NCBI RefSeq assembly: GCF_001015195.1
Contig: NZ_LDES01000033.1
Span: 44,085-108,084 of the forward strand
Reading direction: 5' to 3'
DNA: 64,000 nt
Source: Sphingomonas sp. Y57
Lineage (GTDB): Bacteria > Pseudomonadota > Alphaproteobacteria > Sphingomonadales > Sphingomonadaceae
Below the pieces are notes generated by a model that was given only the letters and a program-made list of their open reading frames with translations, was not told where the DNA came from and searched no databases. Shown here piece by piece: positions 53,355 to 62,197 of the stretch. How positions within the stretch are numbered: the first letter of the stretch is position 1; each line of letters begins with the position of its first letter. Both the position numbers and the translations under genes were made by a program.

Positions 53355-54107
53355 ATGGGACTGCGTAAGCTCGTCGCCGGCAACTGGAAGATGAACGGAT
53401 CGCTGGGCGGCCTCGCCGAGCTCGATGCGATCGCCGCGGCGGCGAAGGCGCAGGCTTCGGTCGATGTGGCGGTCTGCCCGCCCTTTACGCTGATCGCCCC
53501 GGCGGCGGCCCGCCAGCCCGGCCTCGCGATCGGCGCGCAGGATTGCCATGCCCAGCCCAAGGGCGCCCACACCGGCTGCATCAGCGCCGCAATGCTGGTC
53601 GAGGCCGGCGCTCGGTTGGCGATCGTCGGCCATAGCGAGCGTCGCGCCGACCAGCACGAGACCGATGCCGAGGTCCAGGCCAAGGCGGCGGCGGCGATTG
53701 CTGCCGGCCTCACCGCGATCGTCTGTGTCGGCGAAACCGAGGCCGAGCGCGACGCCGGCCGCGCCGTCGCCGTGGTCGAGGGTCAGCTCGACGGATCGAT
53801 TCCGCGCGACGGCACCGCCGCGACACTGGTCGTCGCCTATGAGCCGGTCTGGGCGATCGGCACCGGCCGGACGCCGTCAACCGCCGACGTTGCCGAGATG
53901 CACGCTGCGATTCGCGCGAAGCTGGGCGCGCTGCTCGGCGGCGAGGGGGCGGGGGTGCGTATCCTCTACGGCGGCTCGGTGAAGCCCGACAACGCGGCCG
54001 AGCTGCTCGCGGTCGACGACGTCGACGGCGCGCTGGTCGGCGGAGCGAGCCTGACCGCCGCGCAGTTCGTGCCGATCATCGAGGGTGCGGCGACCGCATC
54101 GCGCTGA
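53355..54107 (+). CDS. tpiA: Triosephosphate isomerase
   Basis: The 250-residue TIM barrel has catalytic Lys in VAGNWKMNGS, His in IVGHSERR and Glu in VVAYEPVWAIGTG, with the phosphate loop ILYGGSVKPDNA and LVGGASL. It interconverts dihydroxyacetone phosphate and glyceraldehyde 3-phosphate. The order tpiA-secG-pyrG is conserved in many proteobacteria. Confidence 0.97.
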   Translation: MGLRKLVAGNWKMNGSLGGLAELDAIAAAAKAQASVDVAVCPPFTLIAPAAARQPGLAIGAQDCHAQPKGAHTGCISAAMLVEAGARLAIVGHSERRADQHETDAEVQAKAAAAIAAGLTAIVCVGETEAERDAGRAVAVVEGQLDGSIPRDGTAATLVVAYEPVWAIGTGRTPSTADVAEMHAAIRAKLGALLGGEGAGVRILYGGSVKPDNAAELLAVDDVDGALVGGASLTAAQFVPIIEGAATASR

Positions 54108-54124
54108 TCTTGGCCTGATCCCAT

Positions 54125-54220
54125 CTTCGTCATTCGGGGCGAAAGCCGGAATCGCCCGGTCTTTGTCCGGGCAAGGGATGGCAGAAGAGGAAAGCTCCCG
54201 GGTTTCGCCGGGATGACGGT
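54125..54220. repeat. REP-like GC-rich hairpins between tpiA and secG
   Basis: TTCGTCATTCGGGGCGAAAG and CCCGGGTTTCGCCGGGATGA are members of the short CCCGGC...GCCGGGATGACGG motif that recurs at 56454-56483 and 62050-62182. They form stem loops. No coding potential is seen in this 189-bp gap. Confidence 0.5.
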
Positions 54221-54296
54221 CACTCCGGTACCTCAAGGTTGAACCTTGGGCCCTGATCGACTAGATGCGCCCGATATTCGAAATCGAAAGCCGGCA

Positions 54297-54671
54297 ATGC
54301 TCTTCACCTTCCTGCTCGTGGTCCACATCATCGTCGCGACGGCGCTCGTCGCGATCATCCTCGTGCAGCGGTCGGAAGGCGGCGGGCTGACCTCGGGCGG
54401 CAGCCCCGGCGGGCTGATGAGCGCGCGCGGCGCGGCCGATTTCCTGACCCGTACCACTGCAATTCTCGCCGGTGTCTTCGTTGTCCTCAGCATCGCACTG
54501 GCCGCGCTCGCCTCGGTCGAGCGCGCGCCGAGCACGATCGATACGTCGCTGGTGGGCAAGACTGCAGCGCCCGCGAGTGCGCCTGCCCCTGCGCCGGTTA
54601 GTGACGATCCGCTCGCCGCGGCGGCGGCCCAGGGCGGCGGAATCGCGTCGAACGGCGCCGCGCCGCAATAA
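54297..54671 (+). CDS. secG: Preprotein translocase subunit SecG
   Basis: The 124-residue protein has two membrane helices (MLFTFLLVVHIIVATALVAIILV and TTAILAGVFVVLSIALAALA) separated by the SecG motif QRSEGGGLTSGGSPGGLMSARGAADFLTR. An Ala/Pro-rich C-terminal tail follows, typical of alphaproteobacterial SecG. It aids SecYEG and SecA cycling. The ATG at 54297 precedes the first helix directly. Confidence 0.93.
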   Translation: MLFTFLLVVHIIVATALVAIILVQRSEGGGLTSGGSPGGLMSARGAADFLTRTTAILAGVFVVLSIALAALASVERAPSTIDTSLVGKTAAPASAPAPAPVSDDPLAAAAAQGGGIASNGAAPQ

Positions 54672-54698
54672 ATCTTCCCATTTTCGCGGATAATTGAC

Positions 54699-54725
54699 GC
54701 GCCCCGGTTTCGGGGCGCGGCGCTT
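54699..54725 (+). terminator. Terminator-like hairpin after secG
   Basis: A perfect 8-bp stem (GCGCCCCG / CGGGGCGC) with loop GTTT is followed by GGCGCTTTT. It lies 28 nt after the secG stop and before pyrG. Confidence 0.65.
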
Positions 54726-54799
54726 TTCGCGGTCGTCCACAATTTTTTGTCGATATCAAGGAGTCCCCCACCTTGCCCTTCGCCCATCTGCGCGGCTAA

Positions 54800-56446
<1,647 letters not shown>

Positions 56447-56453
56447 TCCGTCC

Positions 56454-56483
56454 CCGGGGATCACCCCGGCGCAAGCCGGGATT
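56454..56483. repeat. REP-like hairpin after pyrG
   Basis: CCCGGGGATCACCCCGGCGC and CAAGCCGGGATTT form nested GC-rich stems, related to the repeats near tpiA and lolC/E. They lie about 10 nt past the pyrG stop and may serve as its terminator. Confidence 0.45.
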
Positions 56484-56555
56484 TCCCTGCCTTGGCTACG
56501 ATCGGCGAATCGCGCGCTGAAGGAGGGATATTCCGGCGTTTGCCAGGATGCCGCC

Positions 56556-56563
56556 AGATGTGC
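56556..56563. repeat. Target-site duplication, left copy
   Basis: AGATGTGC, repeated at the other side of the insertion element (60006-60013). With one more base on each side the shared string is CAGATGTGCG. Confidence 0.9.
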
Positions 56564-56624
56564 GGTAGTGGGTCAGTTTGAAATCGGCACTGCACATTAG
56601 CGCCAGCCGCGCTATATTAAGGGC

Positions 56625-56837
56625 ATGGCAGCTAGAGATAGATGGGAGATCGCGCTTTCTTGCAAGGCGTGCGGCACCGCCGGCGAGGCTAAGGTGTCGG
56701 AAAACGATTACCCCTTCATGAACCGCCTGGATTTCAGCGTGGACGCGATCGACCCGGCCTTCGTCGTGAAAAGAGAGGGTAACGGCGCTTTTGACACTGA
56801 GTTTGCGTGTGCGAACTGTGGAGGGCCGGTGAAATGA
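56625..56837 (+). CDS. Small zinc-ribbon-like protein (passenger gene)
   Basis: The 70-residue protein has two CxxC pairs, CKAC near residue 13 and CANC near residue 62, spaced as in a zinc ribbon, with an aromatic/acidic middle. No enzyme motif is visible. The start lies 40 bp inside the left end of the insertion element, and its TGA overlaps the ATG of the next gene (ATGA at 56834). No homologue is recognised; nucleic-acid or protein binding is possible. Confidence 0.65.
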   Translation: MAARDRWEIALSCKACGTAGEAKVSENDYPFMNRLDFSVDAIDPAFVVKREGNGAFDTEFACANCGGPVK

Positions 56838-57055
56838 AGACACCCAAGCGCCCGCGCGATCCGAACCAGCTTGCGAAGATGATTGTGGATATCGCGACGG
56901 GGGAGGCTGATCGGCCCGAGCAAACCGCAACGGAAAGGCGCGCCGCCAAGGCGGGTTCTGTCGGAGGCCCTGCTCGCGCTAAGGCGCTCACGCCGGCTGA
57001 GCGCTCAGAAATCGCCAGTGTCGCCGCTCAGGCCCGCTGGAAGAAGAAGGGCTAA
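56834..57055 (+). CDS. Small basic protein (passenger gene)
   Basis: The 73-residue protein MKTPKRPRDPNQLAKMIVDI... is Lys/Arg/Ala-rich. Its C-terminal half (AKAGSVGGPARAKALTPAERSEIASVAAQARWKKKG) is a motif seen in short histone-like or conjugative/phage proteins of alphaproteobacteria. Coupled to the zinc-ribbon gene by ATGA. Its TAA overlaps the TAG of the convergent 163-residue gene. Probably a nucleic-acid-binding partner; function unknown. Confidence 0.65.
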   Translation: MKTPKRPRDPNQLAKMIVDIATGEADRPEQTATERRAAKAGSVGGPARAKALTPAERSEIASVAAQARWKKKG

Positions 57056-57543
57056 CCGGCCTTTTTCGCGCTGCGCTCCATTTCCTCCAGCGCCTTCCGC
57101 TCTTCATAGTCCTCAGTGAAGTCCAGCTCAAACTGGATCGGGTCATCATGAGGATATGCAAAATTCATGTGGGCGACATCTGACATCGCCCTGTAAACGT
57201 CATTGGCGATTGCGTCGCGGCGTTGCCGTACCGCCTTCTGGCGGAGCTGAGGCGTACCGTTCTTGTCGACGTCAAAGACGAGCGTTCTTTGCCGCCCTTC
57301 CTCAAGGATCGTCACGCACTGCTTGGCTCTGTACGTAGTGCCGGCTTCATCGACCCGGTGCACCTGCCGCAGCGCCTCTGACACCCGGCGTCGGTGGATT
57401 TTACGAACATCTTCCAAGGGCGTGTAGAGGCGATTATTCGCGATAGCCCAATCAATGAAATCGTCAGGATCGTTGGCGTCGTTGCCGGTCTGATCCTCCC
57501 ATTCGTCCCACGCGCGAATGACCTGCTCATTGTAGTTTGCCAC
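57052..57543 (-). CDS. Hypothetical 163-residue protein, third gene of the toxin-antitoxin transcript
   Basis: The protein MANYNEQVIRAWDEWEDQTG... is acidic and helical, with DDFIDWAIANNRLYTPLEDVRKIHRRRVSEALRQVHR and KQCVTILEEGRQRTLVFDVDKNGTPQLRQKAVRQRRDAIANDVYRA, ending in a charged coil. It starts 9 bp after the HigA-ImmA gene on the same strand, so it is probably co-transcribed with higB-higA. It is not a recognised family. An added regulatory or immunity partner is possible. Confidence 0.7.
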   Translation of the reverse strand: MANYNEQVIRAWDEWEDQTGNDANDPDDFIDWAIANNRLYTPLEDVRKIHRRRVSEALRQVHRVDEAGTTYRAKQCVTILEEGRQRTLVFDVDKNGTPQLRQKAVRQRRDAIANDVYRAMSDVAHMNFAYPHDDPIQFELDFTEDYEERKALEEMERSAKKAG

Positions 57544-57552
57544 AAAACGCTC

Positions 57553-58707
57553 CTAAAGCCTGATTTCTGCGGTTTTGCCCCATCCGTCTCGGAGCGGCCA
57601 CGCCATGAACAGGTCATGGATTTTGGTGAGATATCGACGGAGAAACGCGAACGCGCGGTCATCGCCGGCCTGGTGTCGCCGGTTCTGTATCTGACCAATA
57701 ACGATGGCCGGGTGAATGTTGTGCCTTGCCGCAAAAGCGAGAACGTCGGTCTCAGAAATCCACTTGCCCTTTCTGACCATAAAGGAGGTCAGCTTATCCT
57801 GCGGTATCAGAAACTCCGCAGCGGCGGTATCAGCTCGGCGTTCTTCTGCCGGGAGATTATCCGAGTCCCTGTCCGGATCGAATATGTCGACATGCGTGTA
57901 AGTCACGTTCTTCCCGTCCTCTTGCAGAACGTGCTCAATTTCATGCCGGAGGACAAAACACAGATTATCCGGACGGTTCAAACGCAAGCTCAGCCCAATA
58001 ACAGGCTGGTCGCCGAGCCACGTGCAGACCCCATCTATTTTTGAACCCGCGAAAGGCTCCACGAAAACAACGCGCACGCCGCAGCGCCAAAGCAATCCGG
58101 GGATTTCTCCGAAATCGTCGGAATCGAGCATGTGCGCCCGAATGTCTGGGAGTGTTTCCAGCAGGCGTTCGCGGTCATAGCGAGGCGCATCTGCGCTCTC
58201 GGCGATTTTGCGGACACGATAAAGCCATACGAGCTGCGTCCCCGTGATCTCCTCGTAGCCGGACTTCTTCGCGGCATGAGCAACGGCTTCGCACCCAACA
58301 AGAGGAATGTCTTCAATCCGGTTGGCCTCAAAAAACCGCATCATCTGAAGATCAAGAAGATCCGCCTCAGTTGCCTCGATCCAGCCGCGCTTGATCATCT
58401 CTCTGACGGGGAATAACGACACCCAAGTTGCACGCGCCTTCACTCCGGGGTCGGCCTGCCTCGCCCGCTGCAAGTCATGCATCTTTTGCAGATTCATGAA
58501 AAACTCAGCAGGCATGTCGAAGGCATCCCCGAGTGACACGGCCGTATCGGGCGTAATGGACGTGGCGCCCTTGATCAGCTTGTTAAGCTGACTGGGATCC
58601 CAACCGAGGATGTAAGCGAGATCAGCTTGCGTCCACTCGCGAGCCTCCAGCTCCTCCTCAATGAATGTGCCGGGATGATCAACCGGCGAAATCATGGCCT
58701 GACCCAT
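57553..58707 (-). CDS. HigA-type HTH antitoxin fused to an ImmA/IrrE-like metallopeptidase
   Basis: The 384-residue protein has an N-terminal HigA helix-turn-helix (HPGTFIEEELEAREWTQADLAYILGWDPSQLNKLIKGATSITPDTAVSLGDAFDMPAEFFMNLQ). Its C-terminal domain carries a zinc metallopeptidase signature, HEIEHVLQEDG, with the third-ligand region EERRADTAAAEFLIP. The HTH should bind and repress the promoter upstream of higB, and the protease domain may process a regulator or itself. The ATG at 58707 shares one base with the higB TGA (TGATG). A TTG at 58710 is an alternative. Confidence 0.88.
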   Translation of the reverse strand: MGQAMISPVDHPGTFIEEELEAREWTQADLAYILGWDPSQLNKLIKGATSITPDTAVSLGDAFDMPAEFFMNLQKMHDLQRARQADPGVKARATWVSLFPVREMIKRGWIEATEADLLDLQMMRFFEANRIEDIPLVGCEAVAHAAKKSGYEEITGTQLVWLYRVRKIAESADAPRYDRERLLETLPDIRAHMLDSDDFGEIPGLLWRCGVRVVFVEPFAGSKIDGVCTWLGDQPVIGLSLRLNRPDNLCFVLRHEIEHVLQEDGKNVTYTHVDIFDPDRDSDNLPAEERRADTAAAEFLIPQDKLTSFMVRKGKWISETDVLAFAARHNIHPAIVIGQIQNRRHQAGDDRAFAFLRRYLTKIHDLFMAWPLRDGWGKTAEIRL

Positions 58708-59003
58708 CAATGGTAATCCTCGATCGCAATGATCGTGGCGGTCTGCGGATCGGTTTGCTCATCCAGCTCGAATACCATCCGAAACTGGTCATTGAGCCTT
58801 ATCGACCTTTGACCGTCACGTTCCCCCCTTAGTTTCTCGTAATGCAGGCTCTTCCAGTTCCTGAGGGAGCGATCATCGATCGCAGCCCTTAGGACCGTCA
58901 GTTTCCGCCGAGCCGATTTGATAACCGGCACCGGCAGTCGGGTCGCTCCAGCTTGGTCGGTTTCGATCAGAGCCAGCCCCTCATCAGCGAACACAATCCT
59001 CAT
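58707..59003 (-). CDS. HigB/RelE-family toxin
   Basis: The 98-residue protein has SARRKLTVLRAAIDDRSLRNWKSLHYEKLRGERDGQRSIRLNDQFRMVFELDEQ and ends in IIAIEDYH, the closing motif of HigB toxins. The family cleaves mRNA on the ribosome. The toxin gene comes first, as in higBA order. I chose the ATG at 59003 (MRIVFADEG), preceded by AAGGTGG; the upstream extension reads through a promoter-like region. Confidence 0.9.
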   Translation of the reverse strand: MRIVFADEGLALIETDQAGATRLPVPVIKSARRKLTVLRAAIDDRSLRNWKSLHYEKLRGERDGQRSIRLNDQFRMVFELDEQTDPQTATIIAIEDYH

Positions 59004-59011
59004 TCGCCACC

Positions 59012-59039
59012 TTATAACACGCGGGAATCCTTGGCGCAA
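59012..59039 (-). promoter_or_regulatory. Candidate higB promoter
   Basis: On the minus strand TTGCGC (59039-59034) and TTATAA (59017-59012) are spaced by 16 bp, with AAGGTGG and the ATG just after. It lies in the 108-bp divergent region shared with the transposase gene and is the natural binding site for the HigA domain. Confidence 0.4.
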
Positions 59040-59111
59040 ACCGAAATTGATTAGTTATGCCAAACTGACCTTTATGCTTGACTAAGGCCGAAAAGGTCAT
59101 ATTGAAAATGC

Positions 59112-59996
59112 ATGAACAAGCTGACCATTGAAGAGCGCGCGCGCATCCTTCACCTTCTCTGCGAAGGCATGAGCATCCGAGCCATCACGCGGCTAACTGG
59201 CGCAAGCAAGAACACCGTCGCAAAGTTGCTGATCGACGCGGGCAAGGCGTGCGCTGCCTATCACGATGCCAACATACGCCACGTGAAGGCGAGCTGCGTT
59301 CAGGTCGATGAAATCTGGTCGTTCACCTATGCGAAGCAGAAGAACGTCGCGACTGCGAAGGCTGCGCCCGACGAAGCTGGCGATACCTGGACATGGACCG
59401 CGCTGGACGCAGATAGCAAGCTGATCGTCTCATATCTCGTGGGCGGTCGCGATGCCGAATATGCCATGTGGTTCATGGACGATCTGCGCGACCGCCTCGC
59501 CAATCGCGTGCAGCTCACCAGCGACGGTCACAGAGCCTATCTGGAAGCCGTCGAAGGCGCGTTCGGTGCCGACGTGGACTATGCGCAGCTTGTGAAGCTC
59601 TACGGTGCCACTGCGACCGCACCGGGACGCTACAGCCCCGCCGCTTGCATTGGAGCTCGCAAGCGCACGGTTGAGGGCAAACCCGATGCCGATCATGTCA
59701 GCACGTCCTATGTCGAGCGCCAGAACCTCACGATCCGCATGCACATGCGTCGTTTCACCCGCCTGACCAACGCTTTCTCAAAGAAGGTCGAGAACCACGC
59801 TCATGCGGTCGCGCTGCACATGATGTATTACAACTTCGTACGCATCCATAAGACGTTGCGCGTTACCCCGGCGATGGCCGCTGGCGTGTCTGATCGGCTT
59901 TGGGAGATTGCGGATATCGCCAAGCTGGTCGAAGATGCCGAAGAGAAGCCCGGCAAGCGAGGGCCGTACAAAAAACAGGGTCAGATTTCAAACTGA
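59112..59996 (+). CDS. IS1-like DDE transposase
   Basis: The 294-residue protein has an N-terminal helix-turn-helix (IEERARILHLLCEGMSIRAITRLTGASKNTVAKLLIDAG) and a DDE catalytic core: Asp in QVDEIWSFTYAKQKN, Asp in LTSDGHRAYLEAV and Glu in STSYVERQNLTIRMHMRRFTRLTNAF. The tail KTLRVTPAMAAGVSDRLW is typical of a group often annotated as IS1-family. The 8-10 bp target duplication agrees. The zinc finger of classical IS1 is absent. The stop codon lies inside the right terminal repeat, so the last residues are encoded by the element end. Confidence 0.92.
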   Translation: MNKLTIEERARILHLLCEGMSIRAITRLTGASKNTVAKLLIDAGKACAAYHDANIRHVKASCVQVDEIWSFTYAKQKNVATAKAAPDEAGDTWTWTALDADSKLIVSYLVGGRDAEYAMWFMDDLRDRLANRVQLTSDGHRAYLEAVEGAFGADVDYAQLVKLYGATATAPGRYSPAACIGARKRTVEGKPDADHVSTSYVERQNLTIRMHMRRFTRLTNAFSKKVENHAHAVALHMMYYNFVRIHKTLRVTPAMAAGVSDRLWEIADIAKLVEDAEEKPGKRGPYKKQGQISN

Positions 59997-60005
59997 CCCA
60001 CTACC

Positions 60006-60013
60006 AGATGTGC
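60006..60013. repeat. Target-site duplication, right copy
   Basis: AGATGTGC, directly following the right inverted repeat and equal to 56556-56563. It lies 3 nt from the end of the Pro-rich mini-gene. Confidence 0.9.
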
Positions 60014-60016
60014 GCT

Positions 60017-60145
60017 TCATCCCGGCAGGCCGGGAATCACGGGATCGGCGGGCGCCCCCGGATCGGGATCGGTCGGTGAAGGCACCGGAATGTCGACGGG
60101 GGCGTCACCCGGTACCTCGTCTGGCGGTGGTGGCTGGCTGGCCAT
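60017..60145 (-). CDS. Proline-rich 42-residue protein
   Basis: The minus-strand frame starts at ATG 60145 with a good SD (AGAGGAGA, 7 nt spacing) and encodes MASQPPPPDEVPGDAPVDIP... ending VIPGLPG, rich in Pro, Asp and Val. The stop is 11 nt from the right end of the insertion element, so the insertion just missed it. Short Pro/Asp-rich proteins like this occur in sphingomonads but have no known role. Below the usual length cutoff. Confidence 0.55.
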   Translation of the reverse strand: MASQPPPPDEVPGDAPVDIPVPSPTDPDPGAPADPVIPGLPG

Positions 60146-60253
60146 GGCGATTCTCCTCTCAAGGAGGAAACGCTCCGGTCGGGCTGGCTATCCGTGGGAC
60201 CGACAGGACGGGGCCGAAGCACGGCGGTTCGGGCGGATGGCCTGAAAGAGCAA

Positions 60254-60281
60254 ACGCCGGGATCGTTCCCGATCCCGGCGT
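60254..60281. other. Strong 12-bp hairpin (possible terminator or small-RNA 3' end)
   Basis: A perfect stem ACGCCGGGATCG / CGATCCCGGCGT with a TTCC loop. On the minus strand TTTGCTCTTT follows, so it could end a minus-strand transcript. It lies in the 575-bp gap 60146-60720, which has no other gene. Confidence 0.5.
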
Positions 60282-60526
60282 CGCGTGACGATATTCGCCA
60301 ACCCCCTTGGTGGGCTCTACACCTACCACCCCTTTAAATGGCGGCGGAGCCTCACTTTTTCCCCGAACCATGGCCGTTTTTTCTGCTCATGTTCCGTGAC
60401 ACTTCTCCTACAGCTGCCCCGGTGCCTTGTCATTGGCTTTCAAGATATCCGGACTCGAAAGACGGGAAGTGTGTTTTCTCGGCAACAGAGACCGATCGGT
60501 ACCATAAGGGCTTTTTCGAGAGCGAG

Positions 60527-60676
60527 GCGCTTCCACCTCAAACGATCAGGCCCAGGACCTTGATCGTCCCAGGCTGAATCAGCCTGAAACGTGAATCAAG
60601 GTTTCGACTATGTGAAGAGAGCCTGATTCACGGCATCGGTGGAAGCGCAAAGCGCTTCCACCTCAAACGATCAGGC
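60527..60676. repeat. Direct repeat pair and nested hairpins before proS
   Basis: A 25-bp sequence (GCGCTTCCACCTCAAACG...) occurs at 60527-60551 and again at 60652-60676. The second copy forms the right arm of a hairpin GGTGGAAGCGC-AAA-GCGCTTCCACC, itself nested in GCCTGAT/ATCAGGC. CAGGCTGA/CAGCCTG and CGTGAATCA/TGATTCACG pairs lie between them. The region may be a leader of proS or a repeat nest. Confidence 0.65.
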
Positions 60677-60720
60677 TCTAGACAGCCGCAGACCGTTTCT
60701 TCTTGCGAGTATCCCGTTTC

Positions 60721-62034
60721 ATGCGCCTCTCCCGTCATTTTCTCCCCGTGATGAAGGAATCGCCCGCCGACGCCCAGATCGTCAGCCACAAGCTGATGCT
60801 CCGCGCGGGCATGATCCGGCAGACTGCCGCCGGCATTTATGCCTGGCTGCCGCTCGGTCACCGTGTGCTCCGCAAGATCGAGCAGGTCGTTCGTGAGGAA
60901 CAGGACCGCGCGGGCGCGATCGAGCTGCTGATGCCGACCATGCAGTCGGCCGACCTGTGGCGCGAATCCGGCCGGTACGACGCCTATGGGCCGGAGATGC
61001 TGCGCATCAAGGACCGGCACGACCGCGAGATGCTGTTCGGCCCGACCAACGAGGAGATGATCACCGCGATCTTCCGCGACAATGCGCGCAGCTATCGTGA
61101 CCTGCCCCGCACCCTCTACCATATCCAGTGGAAGTTCCGCGATGAGGTCCGCCCGCGCTTCGGCGTGATGCGCGGCCGCGAATTCCTGATGAAGGACGCC
61201 TATAGCTTCGACCTCGACATTGCGGGTGCGCGTCACAGCTACAACCGGATGTTCGTCGCCTATCTGCGCACTTTCCGTCGAATGGGGCTGTCGGCGATCC
61301 CGATGCAGGCGGACACCGGCCCGATCGGCGGCGACCTCAGCCATGAGTTCATCGTGCTGGCGCCGACCGGCGAGAGCGAGGTCTTCTACCACACCAATTG
61401 GGAGGCCGAGCGCGCTCTCGAGGTGGACGTGGACGATGTCGCGACGCTCCAGACGTTCGTTGACGGCCTGACCGCCGACTATGCGGCGACCGACGAGAAG
61501 CGCGATCCTGCGCGCGAGGCGGCGGCGGGCGACAAGCTCAAGCAGTCGCGCGGCATCGAGGTCGGCCACATCTTCTATTTCGGCACCAAATATTCCGCGG
61601 CGATGGGAATGACCGTGCAGGGGCCCGACGGCCAGCCGGTGACGCCGCAGATGGGCAGCTACGGCATCGGCGTGTCGCGCCTGATGGGCGCGATCATCGA
61701 GGCGAGCCATGACGATGCCGGCATCGTCTGGCCCGACGCGGTCGCCCCCTACACGGTCGGCCTGATCAACATGCGCGCCGACGACGCGCGCTGCGCCGCG
61801 GCGGCCGACGATCTCTACGCGAAGCTGGAAGCGGCCGGGATCGAGACGCTCTACGACGACCGCGACGAGCGCGGCGGCGCCAAGTTCGCGACGATGGACC
61901 TGATCGGCCTGCCCTGGCAGATCGTCGTCGGCCCCAAGGGCCTCGACAAGGGCGTCGTCGAGCTCAAGCGCCGCGCAACCGGCGAGAAGGTCGAACTGTC
62001 GGTCGAGGACGCGATCGCGAAGGTGAAAGGGTGA
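60721..62034 (+). CDS. proS: Prolyl-tRNA synthetase, short alphaproteobacterial type
   Basis: The 437-residue class II synthetase has motif 1 in [30 protein letters not shown], motif 2 in [37 protein letters not shown], motif 3 in [19 protein letters not shown], and the C-terminal anticodon-binding domain. There is no editing insertion, as usual for alphaproteobacteria. The ATG at 60721 ([14 protein letters not shown]) starts the conserved N-terminus. A long repeat-rich leader precedes it. Confidence 0.96.
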   Translation: MRLSRHFLPVMKESPADAQIVSHKLMLRAGMIRQTAAGIYAWLPLGHRVLRKIEQVVREEQDRAGAIELLMPTMQSADLWRESGRYDAYGPEMLRIKDRHDREMLFGPTNEEMITAIFRDNARSYRDLPRTLYHIQWKFRDEVRPRFGVMRGREFLMKDAYSFDLDIAGARHSYNRMFVAYLRTFRRMGLSAIPMQADTGPIGGDLSHEFIVLAPTGESEVFYHTNWEAERALEVDVDDVATLQTFVDGLTADYAATDEKRDPAREAAAGDKLKQSRGIEVGHIFYFGTKYSAAMGMTVQGPDGQPVTPQMGSYGIGVSRLMGAIIEASHDDAGIVWPDAVAPYTVGLINMRADDARCAAAADDLYAKLEAAGIETLYDDRDERGGAKFATMDLIGLPWQIVVGPKGLDKGVVELKRRATGEKVELSVEDAIAKVKG

Positions 62035-62044
62035 TATCGGCCCT

Positions 62045-62190
62045 CTCCGTCACCCCGGCGGAGGCCGGGGTCTCAGGAGATTCGGACTCCGTCCTTGCCG
62101 CCCGAGATCCCGGCCTTCAGCCCTTGGGTGAAGTTTATCCCGAGCGCCTGCCTTGCAGGCAGCCGAGGGGCCGGGATGACGGCCTGTTGG
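62045..62190. repeat. REP-like GC-rich hairpin cluster between proS and lolC/E
   Basis: CACCCCGGCGGAGGCCGGGG, GAGATCCCGGCCTTC and GGCCGGGATGACGGCC are alternating arms of the same motif found after tpiA and pyrG. They pair as GC-rich stems across this 163-bp gap, which has no gene. Confidence 0.55.
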
Positions 62191-62197
62191 GGCCGTC

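Larger units (their letters stand above)
56564..60005. mobile_element. IS1-like insertion element with toxin-antitoxin and other passenger genes
   Basis: The 3442-bp element is bounded by perfect inverted repeats. The left end starts GGTAGTGGGTCAGTTTG (56564-56585) and the right end is its exact complement ending CTACC (59984-60005), 22 bp each. An 8-bp target duplication AGATGTGC flanks it (56556-56563 and 60006-60013). Counting one base less in each repeat gives a 10-bp duplication CAGATGTGCG; both readings fit. It encodes a DDE transposase whose stop codon lies inside the right repeat, plus five passenger genes: a zinc-ribbon protein, a basic 73-residue protein, a 163-residue protein, a HigA-ImmA fusion and a HigB-like toxin. 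The interior is visibly richer in A and T than its surroundings, a sign of transfer. The insertion lies between pyrG and a Pro-rich mini-gene. Confidence 0.92.
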
